From the NCBI RefSeq assembly GCF_002797435.1, contig NZ_PGEN01000001.1, positions 558,001-622,000 of the forward strand: a DNA stretch of 64,000 bases. Direction: 5' to 3'. The DNA is from Sphingomonas koreensis. Lineage in GTDB: Bacteria > Pseudomonadota > Alphaproteobacteria > Sphingomonadales > Sphingomonadaceae. Shown here piece by piece: positions 34,568 through 42,871 of the stretch; the stretch's first letter is position 1; every line of letters starts with the position of its first letter. A program made the position numbers and the translations under genes. Under the pieces are notes generated by a model. It saw nothing but the letters and a program-made list of their open reading frames with translations, did no database searches and had not been told where the DNA came from.

Positions 34568-35389
34568 ATGCGCAGCAAGCTGTTCGTGCCCTGCTCGCGT
34601 CCCGAGTTTTTCGACAAGGCGCTGGCGAGTGCGGCCGACGCGCTGTCCTTCGATCTCGAGGATTCGGTACCGGCGGACGGCAAGGCGGCGGCGCGCGCGC
34701 GGCTCGCCGCGTTTCTCGCCAGCGACGCGGTACGCGGGACCCCGAAACGGATCATCGTCCGCGTCAACGATCCTGCCGGGCCCGATTTCACGGCCGACAT
34801 CGAAGCGATCCGGAACTGCCGTATCGATCTGATCAACCTTCCCAAGATCGAGGATGCGCCCGGCGTGATCGCCGCGGCCAATGCGACCGGCAGGGCGATC
34901 GGCCTGCTCGTCAATATCGAGACTCCACATGCGCTGATGCGCGCAGCCGCGATCGCGAACGCGCATCCGCGCGTCGCGGGATTGCAGGTCGGCCTCAACG
35001 ATCTCTTCGCCACCCTCGGCGCCGACCGCCGCGATCCGCGCGCCGTGCATGCGGCGCTGTGGCAGATCAGGCTCGGCGCAGCTGCTGCGGGCATCTTCGC
35101 CTATGACGGCGCCTGGCCCGACCTTGCCGACGAAGCGGGGTTCCGCGCAGAGGCCGGGATGGCGCAGGCGCTCGGATATATGGGCAAGAGCTGCATCCAC
35201 CCGCGCCAGATCGCCGCCGCGAATGAAGTGTTCGATCATACGCTCGACCGCGCCGTTGCAAGGCGGCTGGTCGCCGCGGCGCAGGCGGCCGCACTGGACG
35301 GCCGCGGCGCATTCCTGTTCGAAGGACGCATGGTCGACCGGCCGATGATCGCGCAAGCGCAAGCCCTGCTCGCCGGAGACGACGCATGA
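34568..35389 (+). CDS. HpcH/HpaI aldolase / CitE-like CoA-ester lyase
   Basis: The 273-aa TIM barrel is of the citrate-lyase-beta (CitE-like) group, which splits or makes malyl-, citramalyl- or related CoA esters. It has RSKLFVPCSRPEFF at the start, FDLEDSVP (Mg-binding Asp/Glu), the family Arg in IIVRVND, an ETPHALM Glu and GKSCIHPRQI near the end. ATG 68 is set by the GGAGGA at 34555-34560; the GTG six bases earlier is less well spaced. It overlaps the symporter gene by ATGA, so carrier and enzyme are coupled. Confidence 0.85.
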   Translation: MRSKLFVPCSRPEFFDKALASAADALSFDLEDSVPADGKAAARARLAAFLASDAVRGTPKRIIVRVNDPAGPDFTADIEAIRNCRIDLINLPKIEDAPGVIAAANATGRAIGLLVNIETPHALMRAAAIANAHPRVAGLQVGLNDLFATLGADRRDPRAVHAALWQIRLGAAAAGIFAYDGAWPDLADEAGFRAEAGMAQALGYMGKSCIHPRQIAAANEVFDHTLDRAVARRLVAAAQAAALDGRGAFLFEGRMVDRPMIAQAQALLAGDDA

Positions 35390-37767
35390 CCGCCCGCCTG
35401 TTGTCCTGGCCGCTGGCCGTCCTGCTGCTGGTCCTGACCTCCGTCGCTCCCGCAATGGCGGGCACCGGGGCGCCAGTGTCGAGCAAGACGTCCCCCCTGC
35501 CCGCCTTGCCGGATACGGGGGACCGGATCCGGCTGGCCGGTGTGGACGGGCAGCCCGTCGTTCTGGACGGGCGGCGCGCGTTCCGGCTGTCCGCGGACAA
35601 GCGCCGCTGGGAACCGTTGCGTGCAGACGCGCTTGCCGATCTGGGCGAGATCGCTGCCGCGAGCGACGGCAACCGTACCGTGCTGATCGCGGGCCGGGGC
35701 GGGGTGGCCGAACGGATCGTCCGGTTGACTATTGCCAATGACGGGCTTGCCGTCCACCCGCTCGCAGCCCTGCCCGTCCCGCTGCACGCGGCGCAGGCAG
35801 CGATCCGCGACGACAGCATCTGGCTGGCCGGACTCGGCCCCGACGGCGCAGCCCGGCTGTACAAGGCTTCCCTCTCCGCCCCCGGCCGCTGGGCGGCGCA
35901 GGCCGCATGGCCGGGCGGCGCTGCGCCGGTCGCGCTCGGCGCGCAGAACAAGGGCGTGTTCGTAACGCTGGCCGACGGCGCGCAATGGCGCTGGTTCTCC
36001 GACAAGGGCTGGCGCGTCGGGGCAAGGGCGCCGGCGGCGATCGTGCCGGGATCGACGCGGGCGATCGGACAGGCCTATCTCCTCTATCTCGGCTCGGGCG
36101 CCGACGGCGCGACGCGGCTCTACAGTTACAGCGCGATCACCGACGCATGGGCCGCGCTCGGCGCACCGCAGGCGGGAACGCCGCAAGCCGCGGTCAGCTA
36201 TGGCGAGGGTCTGCTGGCCGCGCGGAGCAATGCGAACGGCCTCGCATTCACCACCACCGAACTGGTCAGCGAACGCCAGTCGCTGGCGCTGCTCGATTGG
36301 CTGATCATCGGCGTCTACATGTTCGGGATGCTGGGGGTAGGCTTCTACTTCTACCGTGGCGCCAAGAACGGCTCGTCGAATGAGTTCTTCCTGGGGAGCC
36401 GGTCGATCCCGGCCTGGGCGGCGGGGATCAGCATGTTCGCGGGCAGCATCAGCTCGATCAGCTATCTCGCCATTCCGGCCAAGGCGTACGAGACCAACTG
36501 GCAGTACATCATGTCGAAGATGTCGACGATCGCGGGCCTGATCTTCGTCGCGATCATGATCGTGCCGCTGTTCCGGCGGCTCAATCTCGTGTCGGTTTTC
36601 AACTATCTCGAAACGCGCTTTCACCCCTCGATCCGCCTGCTCTCGAGCGCGCTGTGGATGCTGATGCAGATCGGCGGGCGGATGGGCATCGTGCTGTTCC
36701 TGCCCGCGATGGCGATCGGCACGATCACCGATACCAACATCGTCGCCTGCATCGTCGTCGTCGGCATCTTCACGATCATCTACACCGCGCTCGGCGGCAT
36801 GAAGGCGGTGGTTTGGACCGACGTGTTCCAGGTGATGGTGCTGACCGGCGGCGCCTGTTTCGCGATCGGCTTCATCATCTACCAGCTCGGCCTGATGCCG
36901 GTCGTCGAGACCGCGCGCGCGTTCGAGAAGACCGACATGGTCAATCTGAGCTTCGATATCACCCAGCCGACCCTCTGGGGCTTCCTGATCCTGGTGCTGT
37001 TCGACGTGGTGCTCACCTTCCCCAAGGATCAGGTGCTGATGCAGCGCGTGCTGGCGACGCCGTCCGAAAAGGAAGCGAGCCGCTCTGTCTGGGTGTTTGC
37101 CGTCGTGCTGCTGCCCAGCGCCTTCATGTTCTACATCATCGGCACCGTGCTGTTCGCCTATTACCGGGAGAATCCCGCACAGCTGAACCCGATGCTGCCG
37201 ATCGACGCGGTGTTCCCGGCCTTTATCGGCACCGAGCTGCCCGCCGGCGTCACCGGCCTGATCATCGCGGGCCTGTTCGCGGCGGCGATGGGTACGCTGT
37301 CGGGCATCATCAATTCCGTCGCGACCCTGCTCTCGGTCGATTTCTACGGCAAGTTCCGCAACCCCACGCAGGAGCAGACAGTGCGCTTCGCCGAGTGGAT
37401 GAGCGTGGTGGTCGGCCTGATCGGCATCGGCATCGCGATCATCCTGTCGCGGATGGACATCCATTCGCTGCTCGACCTGACGATCGAGCTGTTCGGGCTG
37501 CTCGGCGGCAGCTGCGCGGGGGCCTATACGCTCGGCATGTTCACTCGACGCGCCAACTGGCAGGGGGTGGCGATCGGCATCGTCGCCGCATCGCTGCTGA
37601 CGCTGGTCGTGTGGATCTTCGGGCTGATCCATCCCTATTGGTATCTCGCGCTGGCGATCATGGCCTCGATCGTGATCGGCTATCTCGCAAGCCTGCTCTT
37701 CCCCCCGCCCAGCCATTCGCTGGAGGGCCTGACCATCTACGATAAAGCGCGTAAGCAGGCGGCCTGA
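35386..37767 (+). CDS. Beta-propeller domain fused to a sodium:solute symporter
   Basis: The 793-aa fusion has a signal peptide at ~1-25 (ending PAMAG). Residues ~30-285 are a periplasmic beta-propeller/kelch-like domain of short repeats (TVLIAGRGG, IWLAGLGPDG, YLLYLGSGADG). Residues ~300-775 are an SSS-family symporter with about 13 TM helices (FFLGSRSIPAWAAGISMFAG, ALGGMKAVVWTDVFQ, LFAAAMGTLSGIINSVATL). Similar fusions of an epimerase-type propeller to SSS symporters are known in sialic-acid systems, where the propeller mutarotates the sugar before uptake. Here the cargo is unknown; the coupled lyase suggests an acidic or keto sugar. Confidence 0.87.
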   Translation: MTARLLSWPLAVLLLVLTSVAPAMAGTGAPVSSKTSPLPALPDTGDRIRLAGVDGQPVVLDGRRAFRLSADKRRWEPLRADALADLGEIAAASDGNRTVLIAGRGGVAERIVRLTIANDGLAVHPLAALPVPLHAAQAAIRDDSIWLAGLGPDGAARLYKASLSAPGRWAAQAAWPGGAAPVALGAQNKGVFVTLADGAQWRWFSDKGWRVGARAPAAIVPGSTRAIGQAYLLYLGSGADGATRLYSYSAITDAWAALGAPQAGTPQAAVSYGEGLLAARSNANGLAFTTTELVSERQSLALLDWLIIGVYMFGMLGVGFYFYRGAKNGSSNEFFLGSRSIPAWAAGISMFAGSISSISYLAIPAKAYETNWQYIMSKMSTIAGLIFVAIMIVPLFRRLNLVSVFNYLETRFHPSIRLLSSALWMLMQIGGRMGIVLFLPAMAIGTITDTNIVACIVVVGIFTIIYTALGGMKAVVWTDVFQVMVLTGGACFAIGFIIYQLGLMPVVETARAFEKTDMVNLSFDITQPTLWGFLILVLFDVVLTFPKDQVLMQRVLATPSEKEASRSVWVFAVVLLPSAFMFYIIGTVLFAYYRENPAQLNPMLPIDAVFPAFIGTELPAGVTGLIIAGLFAAAMGTLSGIINSVATLLSVDFYGKFRNPTQEQTVRFAEWMSVVVGLIGIGIAIILSRMDIHSLLDLTIELFGLLGGSCAGAYTLGMFTRRANWQGVAIGIVAASLLTLVVWIFGLIHPYWYLALAIMASIVIGYLASLLFPPPSHSLEGLTIYDKARKQAA

Positions 37768-37782
37768 CCGGAGAGAGACGCC

Positions 37783-38643
37783 ATCGACATCAACTTCCTG
37801 CGCACCTTCGTGGCCGTTGTCGAGCATGGCTCGATGGCGGCGGCGTCGCGTGCGCTGACGCTCAGCCCGTCGGCGGTCGCGCAGCAGCTGCATGCGCTCG
37901 AACGCGAGCTGGGGGCACCGCTGATCGTGCGCGTCGGCCGCACCGTGCGGATGACCGAGCAGGGCGACCGCATCCTCGCTCAGGCCCGTCAGCTGCTCCG
38001 CGATGCCGCCGATCTGCGCAGCCTCGCCCGCGACGGCGATCTGAGCGGCGAATTGCGGCTCGGCGCCTGCACCACTCCGCTGATCGGCATGCTCCCCGAG
38101 ATCCTTGCAAGGGTCAGCGCAAAATTCCCTCAGATCAACGTCCACATCCGCTCCAGCCACTCGGCCCAGCTCTATGCGGAAGTGGAAGCCGGGAACCTCG
38201 ATGCTGCTTTCGTGCTCGAAGCGCCGCATCCCCTGCCCAAGACCTGCGAGTGGCGCGTGCTGCGCGAGGAGCAGTTGGTCGTGCTCGCGCCGCCTGCGCT
38301 GGCAGATCGCGACCCGCACGCCCTGCTACGCGAAGAGCCGCTGATCAGGTACGACCGCAACCAATGGGGTGGCCGTCGCGCCGACGAATATCTGCGCGCA
38401 TCGGGCATTATCCCGCGCGAACGGTTCGAACTCAACGCGCTCAATGCGATCGCGGTGATGGTCGACCGCGGCCTCGGCGTATCGCTCGTGCCCGACTGGA
38501 TGCCACCCTGGCCCGAGGGACTAAACCTCAGCCGCCTTCCCCTGCCCGGCGCACCGGTCGGCCGGCGAATCGGTATCGTCTGGTCGCGCGCCACGGTTCG
38601 CCTCCGGCTGGTCGATATCCTGCTGGACGAGATCGAGCGTTGA
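37783..38643 (+). CDS. LysR-family transcriptional regulator, apparently starting at ATC
   Basis: The 286-aa LysR regulator has a winged-HTH (FLRTFVAVVEHGSMAAASRA, PSAVAQQLHALERELG) and a LysR substrate-binding domain (LRLGACTTPLIGMLPEIL). No ATG, GTG or TTG fits the family start. The frame opens after the symporter TGA and reads IDINFLRTF from an ATC at 37783, with GGAG 9 nt upstream. The first normal codon, GTG 37810, would cut into helix 1 of the HTH. Usual relatives begin MDINxLRTF, so the ATC is either a rare start or a recent ATG-to-ATC change or sequence error. It probably regulates the lyase/symporter genes. Confidence 0.85.
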   Translation: MDINFLRTFVAVVEHGSMAAASRALTLSPSAVAQQLHALERELGAPLIVRVGRTVRMTEQGDRILAQARQLLRDAADLRSLARDGDLSGELRLGACTTPLIGMLPEILARVSAKFPQINVHIRSSHSAQLYAEVEAGNLDAAFVLEAPHPLPKTCEWRVLREEQLVVLAPPALADRDPHALLREEPLIRYDRNQWGGRRADEYLRASGIIPRERFELNALNAIAVMVDRGLGVSLVPDWMPPWPEGLNLSRLPLPGAPVGRRIGIVWSRATVRLRLVDILLDEIER

Positions 38644-38772
38644 TCAGCCGTCGTCGCGCTGGCTGACACGGGCATGTGGTCCGGCTGCTGTTGCGCACGA
38701 TCGGGCGCACCGAAATACGGGTCAGCGGGTATTTCACCCCGGGGCTATCCGCCGAATATCGGGCGGGCAGGC

Positions 38773-40311
38773 CTATCGCTCGAATTGCGGCGGAAACGGC
38801 GCGCCCTTTGGCCCCCTGGCGCTGCGCAGCACATTACGCCCCTCTGAATCCGCGCTCAGCGGGATCTGCATCCCGTCGGTCTCCTCGAGCAGCTTGAACA
38901 GCTTCGCGCCCATCCGCTTCGCCAGCGCCTCATGCCCCGGCCGGGCGAGCAGATTGTCGTTCTCGTGCGGATCGGCCTCAAGGTCGTACAGCTCGTCCAG
39001 ATCCCAGATGCCGTGGAAGCGGATATATTTGTAGCGGTCTTCGCGCAGCGCGTGGACGGTCGGGGTCTGGGGGAAATTACGCTCCCAATAATATTCATAG
39101 ACCAGTTCCTTGCGCCAGGGCACCGTCTCGCCGCGCGCAAGCGGAAGCATGTTCGCGCCCGCCATGCTCTCCGGCGCGGCGAGGCCGGCGGCGGCGAGCA
39201 TCGTCGGGGCGACATCGATATTCGCAACCACCTGGTCGACCGTCCGGGGCCCGAACAGCGCCGGGCAGCGCGCGATCATCGGTACGCGCATCGATTCCTC
39301 ATATGCCGCACGCTTGTCGATCAGGCCATGCTCGCCGAACATGAAGCCGTTGTCGCCCATGTAGAGGATCAGCGTGTCGTCGAGCTCGCCGCGCTGCGCC
39401 AGCAGATCCATGATCCGCGCCAGCCCTTCATCGACCGCCAGCAAAGTCTCCATATAGGCCTTGTAGTAGTCGGCGATGTCGAGCGTCGAATGATAGGGGA
39501 AATCGACGCCGTGCCAGCTGTTACGCTGGTTCTCGACCCACATCGGCCGGCCGGGCATGCCGGGCTTCATATTCTCCGGATATCGGAACTTCGCGTCCCT
39601 GTAGCGCCCTGCATGGCGCGGCGCCGGGATGAATTCCGAATGCACCGCCTTGTGCGCCAGGTGCATCATCCACGGCCGCTTGCGGTCGCGCTTGCCGATC
39701 CAGTCGAGCGCATAGTCGGTCAGCTCGTCGGTAATGTAGCCCCGTTGCGGCACCTTGCGTCCGTCGACATTCAGGCCGTCGGGATGCGGCATGTAGTGGC
39801 CCTGCCCCTTAAAGCTCACCCAATGGTCGAAGCCGGGCTGCGGCCGGTCGGTCTCCGCGCCCATATGCCATTTGCCGATGAACGCGGTCTCATACCCCGC
39901 GCGCTGGAGATACTCCGGGTAGTAGGTCAGGCCCGGCGGGATCGGATGGTTGTTGTCCACCACGCGGTGCTGGTGGGCGTAGAGGCCGGTGAAGATCGAC
40001 GCGCGCGAGGGCGAGCATAGCGCAGTGGTGACGAAGGCGTTGCGGAAATGCACGCCCTCGCGCGCCAACCGGTCGAGCGTCGGGGTCTCGCCGAAATCCT
40101 GGGTCTTCATGAACCCCATCGCGTCGAAGCGATGGTCGTCGGTCAGCACAACCAGGATGTTGCGCGGCCGCGTGCGCGGTATGCGCTTGAGGAGGAGGCT
40201 CCTCTTCTGCGCCGCCGGCGCGGCGGCCGCGTCCGCTGCCCAGCTATAGAGGCCGAACGCACCGCCGCTCCCTGCGAGAAGGACGCCGCGCCGGTCGATT
40301 TCGTTGCTCAT
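38773..40311 (-). CDS. Exported type I sulfatase
   Basis: The 512-aa sulfatase has a Tat-like leader (DRRGVLLAGSGGAFG) and an N-terminal metal site (LTDDHRFDAMG). The formylglycine motif is CSPSRAS (Cys ~99), and the segments IGKWHMG and YMGDNGFMFGEHG carry further active-site residues. The fold is that of family S1 arylsulfatases acting on sulfate esters of carbohydrates. It needs maturation of the cysteine by an FGE, and no active FGE is in the window. It overlaps the esterase gene by ATGA, so the two are made together. Substrate unknown. Confidence 0.92.
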   Translation of the reverse strand: MSNEIDRRGVLLAGSGGAFGLYSWAADAAAAPAAQKRSLLLKRIPRTRPRNILVVLTDDHRFDAMGFMKTQDFGETPTLDRLAREGVHFRNAFVTTALCSPSRASIFTGLYAHQHRVVDNNHPIPPGLTYYPEYLQRAGYETAFIGKWHMGAETDRPQPGFDHWVSFKGQGHYMPHPDGLNVDGRKVPQRGYITDELTDYALDWIGKRDRKRPWMMHLAHKAVHSEFIPAPRHAGRYRDAKFRYPENMKPGMPGRPMWVENQRNSWHGVDFPYHSTLDIADYYKAYMETLLAVDEGLARIMDLLAQRGELDDTLILYMGDNGFMFGEHGLIDKRAAYEESMRVPMIARCPALFGPRTVDQVVANIDVAPTMLAAAGLAAPESMAGANMLPLARGETVPWRKELVYEYYWERNFPQTPTVHALREDRYKYIRFHGIWDLDELYDLEADPHENDNLLARPGHEALAKRMGAKLFKLLEETDGMQIPLSADSEGRNVLRSARGPKGAPFPPQFER

Positions 40312-41351
40312 TTCCGTCTGCCCAGATGCGTGTCGAAGAACCGCGTGATGACCCGATATGCCTCGATCGATTCGGGCATGTCGGGCCACACGAAGAAAGC
40401 ATGGGGCAATCCGTCGAACAGGAACAGCTCGCTTGGCACGCCTGCCTGCGCCAGCCGGCGATGCGCCAGCGTCAGCGCGCTCGCCGCGAAGTCGCGGCTA
40501 CCCGCCAGCAGCAGCGTCGGCGGGAAGGCCTTGATCTCGGCGTCGGAGAGCAGCGGGTACGCCGCCGCATCCTCGCCCGCGACCCCGGCCATATAGGCCG
40601 TTGGCAACAGCTTTGGCAGCGGCCCGGCCGGCGGCACGGTGCCTTCGGCGATCGGCCCGGCAAGATAGGGGCTGTCCCCGCTGAACCCGGCTGCGGTTCC
40701 GCAGAAGGTGCCGATCGCGCCGGGGCGCGGCAGCCCCTGCTTGCGGATCCACGCCACCGACTGGGCGGTGATCACCCCGCCCGCCGAGCAGCCATAGATG
40801 CCGATCTGCTCCGGCCGGTATTGCTTGAGCAGCGCGCGATAGACCGCGGTCACGTCCTCCGACGCCGCCGGATAGCGATGTTCGGGGGTCAGGCGATAGT
40901 CGACCGTGACGACCTTGATCCCCATGGTCGCGGCGATCGGGATCGCCTCGACCAGCGCGCCGCTGCCCGATCCCCACATGAACGCGCCGCCATGGACGTT
41001 GATCAGCACGCGGTCCTTATTGCCCGGTGTGATGCCCGCGCCGGGTACGACGACATCCACTGCAACTCCGCCCAGCGACGCCCTTTCCTCGCGGGTCCGG
41101 AAATGCCGCCGCATCTCCGCCAGCCGGTCGTCATTGTATTTCTGATAGAAGGCCCGCTGCCGCGCGATGTCGTCCTTGAGGTCGGGTGCCCGCGCCGCAC
41201 GCATCCGCAGCAGCACAGACTTCGCCTCCTCGCTCAGCTGGTCCGAGGGCGGCAGCGTGAAGGCGGGAACCTCGACGGCGGCGCTATCCTGCCACGCCAG
41301 TGCCGGTGCTGCGGCGAACAAGGCGAGCAGCGCGCCGAAGACCCTCATCAT
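40308..41351 (-). CDS. Exported alpha/beta-hydrolase, HSL (family IV) esterase
   Basis: The 347-aa esterase has a signal peptide (VFGALLALFAAAPALAWQ). It has the HSL oxyanion motif HGGAFMWG, nucleophile YGCSAGG (the family has GDSAGG; here Cys replaces Asp), catalytic Asp in AGSRDFAA and His in DGLPHAFF. It removes acyl groups from short-chain esters. Its position between two sulfatase genes suggests deacylation of an acylated, sulfated substrate. The start is ATG 41351 or 41348. It lies 10 nt after the second sulfatase gene. Confidence 0.9.
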   Translation of the reverse strand: MMRVFGALLALFAAAPALAWQDSAAVEVPAFTLPPSDQLSEEAKSVLLRMRAARAPDLKDDIARQRAFYQKYNDDRLAEMRRHFRTREERASLGGVAVDVVVPGAGITPGNKDRVLINVHGGAFMWGSGSGALVEAIPIAATMGIKVVTVDYRLTPEHRYPAASEDVTAVYRALLKQYRPEQIGIYGCSAGGVITAQSVAWIRKQGLPRPGAIGTFCGTAAGFSGDSPYLAGPIAEGTVPPAGPLPKLLPTAYMAGVAGEDAAAYPLLSDAEIKAFPPTLLLAGSRDFAASALTLAHRRLAQAGVPSELFLFDGLPHAFFVWPDMPESIEAYRVITRFFDTHLGRRK

Positions 41352-41361
41352 ATCGATGTCC

Positions 41362-42774
41362 TCATCCTTGTTTCAGATGTGCATATGGATCGGTCTGTCC
41401 CGCCAGCCACGGATCGCGCGTGTCGATGCGCATCTTCAGCATCCGTGCGCGCAGCTCCGCCAGCACTCCGGCATAGGCGCGACTCCCCACGACATTCGCC
41501 ACCTCGTCGGGATCGCGCGTCAGATCGTACAGCTCCTCGGCCGGCCGCCTGAGATAGGCGGCCTGGGTGCGCCTGCCGAGCCGGATCGAGCGGTCCGCAC
41601 GGATCGCCTTCCAGCTCGGCGATCCCGCCACATCGCCCGCGATCGGATAGTCGAGCGGGTGGGCGAGGTTGAGGATGTAGCTGTGCGTCCGCGTCCGGAC
41701 GGCACGCATGGGGTAATATTGGTTGATCTCGTGAAACTCGTGGCTCGCGAACACCGCGTCGCGCGCCGGATCGCCAGCCTTGCCCAGGATCGACAGCAGC
41801 GAACGGCCCGACAGCGGATAGCCGGGCGCTGCCACGCCGGCCCAGTCCAGGATCGTGGGTGCGATATCGATCCAGCTCACCATCGCATCGTTGACCGACG
41901 CCGTACTGCCCGGCGCACGCACGATCAGCGGGAGGTGCAGCCCCGGCGCGTAGAGGTTGGTTTTGGCGCCCGGAAACGGCCGGCCATTGTCGCTCAGGAA
42001 CACCACCAGCGTGTCCTCGGCCCGCCCGCTCTCCGCGAGCAAGTCGAGCAGCATCCCGACCCCAGTGTCGAGCCGACTGAGCGACTCGTGATATTCGGCA
42101 AGGTCACGCCGTACCTCGGGCAGGTCTGGCAGATGCGGCGGGATATGGACCGTCGCCGGATCGTAGCTGACCGGCGTCACCCCGGGCCAGGCGCGGTCGT
42201 TGCCATAGTCGGTCGCGGCGCGGTGCGGGTCGCTATAAGCGACGGTGACGAAGAACGGCCGGTCACTGGTCGATCGGATGAAGCTTGCCGCCGCGACCGC
42301 CATCTCGCGCACGTCGCGGATGCCGGACCGCTCGGGCACCAGCTCGGCCTCGAACGGAAAGGCCTTGTCCGGCCCGATATGTTTCTTGCCCACCAAAGCC
42401 GTGGCATAGCCTGCCCGGCGCAGCATCGACGGCAAGGTCTCGACCCCGTCGAGCAACGATTGGTGATGCACGTCGTGCTGCAGCCCATACATGCCGTTCT
42501 GGTGGCCGTAGAGGCCGGTATGGATTACCGCCCGGCTCGGGCTGCACGACGAAACGGCGGCGAAGGCGTGGCTGAACCGGGTCCCCTCCCCTGCCAGCCG
42601 GTCGAGCCGCGGCGTCGCGACGGGTGTTCCGTAGCAGCCGAGATCCAGCCCCTGATCGTCGGAGATCAGCAGCAACACATTACGCTGCCGTCCATTGGCG
42701 CGTGCGATAGTCGAAGCGGTCGCAGAAATCGCCGCTGCCCCGGCCATTCCCTTGAGCAGACTGCGGCGGCGCAT
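41362..42774 (-). CDS. Exported sulfatase (S1 family, heparan N-sulfatase-like)
   Basis: The 470-aa sulfatase has a Tat-like leader (MRRRSLLKGMAGAAAIS), metal site ISDDQGLDLGCYGT and formylglycine motif CSPSRAV (Cys ~77). It also has VGKKHIG and SDNGRPFPGAK segments. The LDLGCYGTP..TPRLDRLAGEG wording resembles N-sulfoglucosamine/heparan-type S1_8 sulfatases. It is the first gene of the sulfatase-esterase-sulfatase run. An intrinsic terminator separates it from the receptor gene upstream, so it needs its own promoter in the 42775-42821 gap. Confidence 0.92.
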   Translation of the reverse strand: MRRRSLLKGMAGAAAISATASTIARANGRQRNVLLLISDDQGLDLGCYGTPVATPRLDRLAGEGTRFSHAFAAVSSCSPSRAVIHTGLYGHQNGMYGLQHDVHHQSLLDGVETLPSMLRRAGYATALVGKKHIGPDKAFPFEAELVPERSGIRDVREMAVAAASFIRSTSDRPFFVTVAYSDPHRAATDYGNDRAWPGVTPVSYDPATVHIPPHLPDLPEVRRDLAEYHESLSRLDTGVGMLLDLLAESGRAEDTLVVFLSDNGRPFPGAKTNLYAPGLHLPLIVRAPGSTASVNDAMVSWIDIAPTILDWAGVAAPGYPLSGRSLLSILGKAGDPARDAVFASHEFHEINQYYPMRAVRTRTHSYILNLAHPLDYPIAGDVAGSPSWKAIRADRSIRLGRRTQAAYLRRPAEELYDLTRDPDEVANVVGSRAYAGVLAELRARMLKMRIDTRDPWLAGQTDPYAHLKQG

Positions 42775-42821
42775 GGGCGAATCTCCGGTTACGCTACGGA
42801 CAGCATCTCAGGATAGAAAAT

Positions 42822-42859
42822 CCCCGGGCCAAAGAGGAGGGAGAGGGTTTGGCCCGGGG
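42822..42859 (-). terminator. Intrinsic terminator of the trehalose-locus TonB receptor gene
   Basis: A perfect 12-bp inverted repeat, CCCCGGGCCAAA with TTTGGCCCGGGG, lies around a 14-nt loop. On the minus strand it begins 12 nt after the receptor stop and is followed by ATTTTC. It should end receptor transcription before the sulfatase genes. Confidence 0.85.
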
Positions 42860-42871
42860 AGGGGGAGGCCG

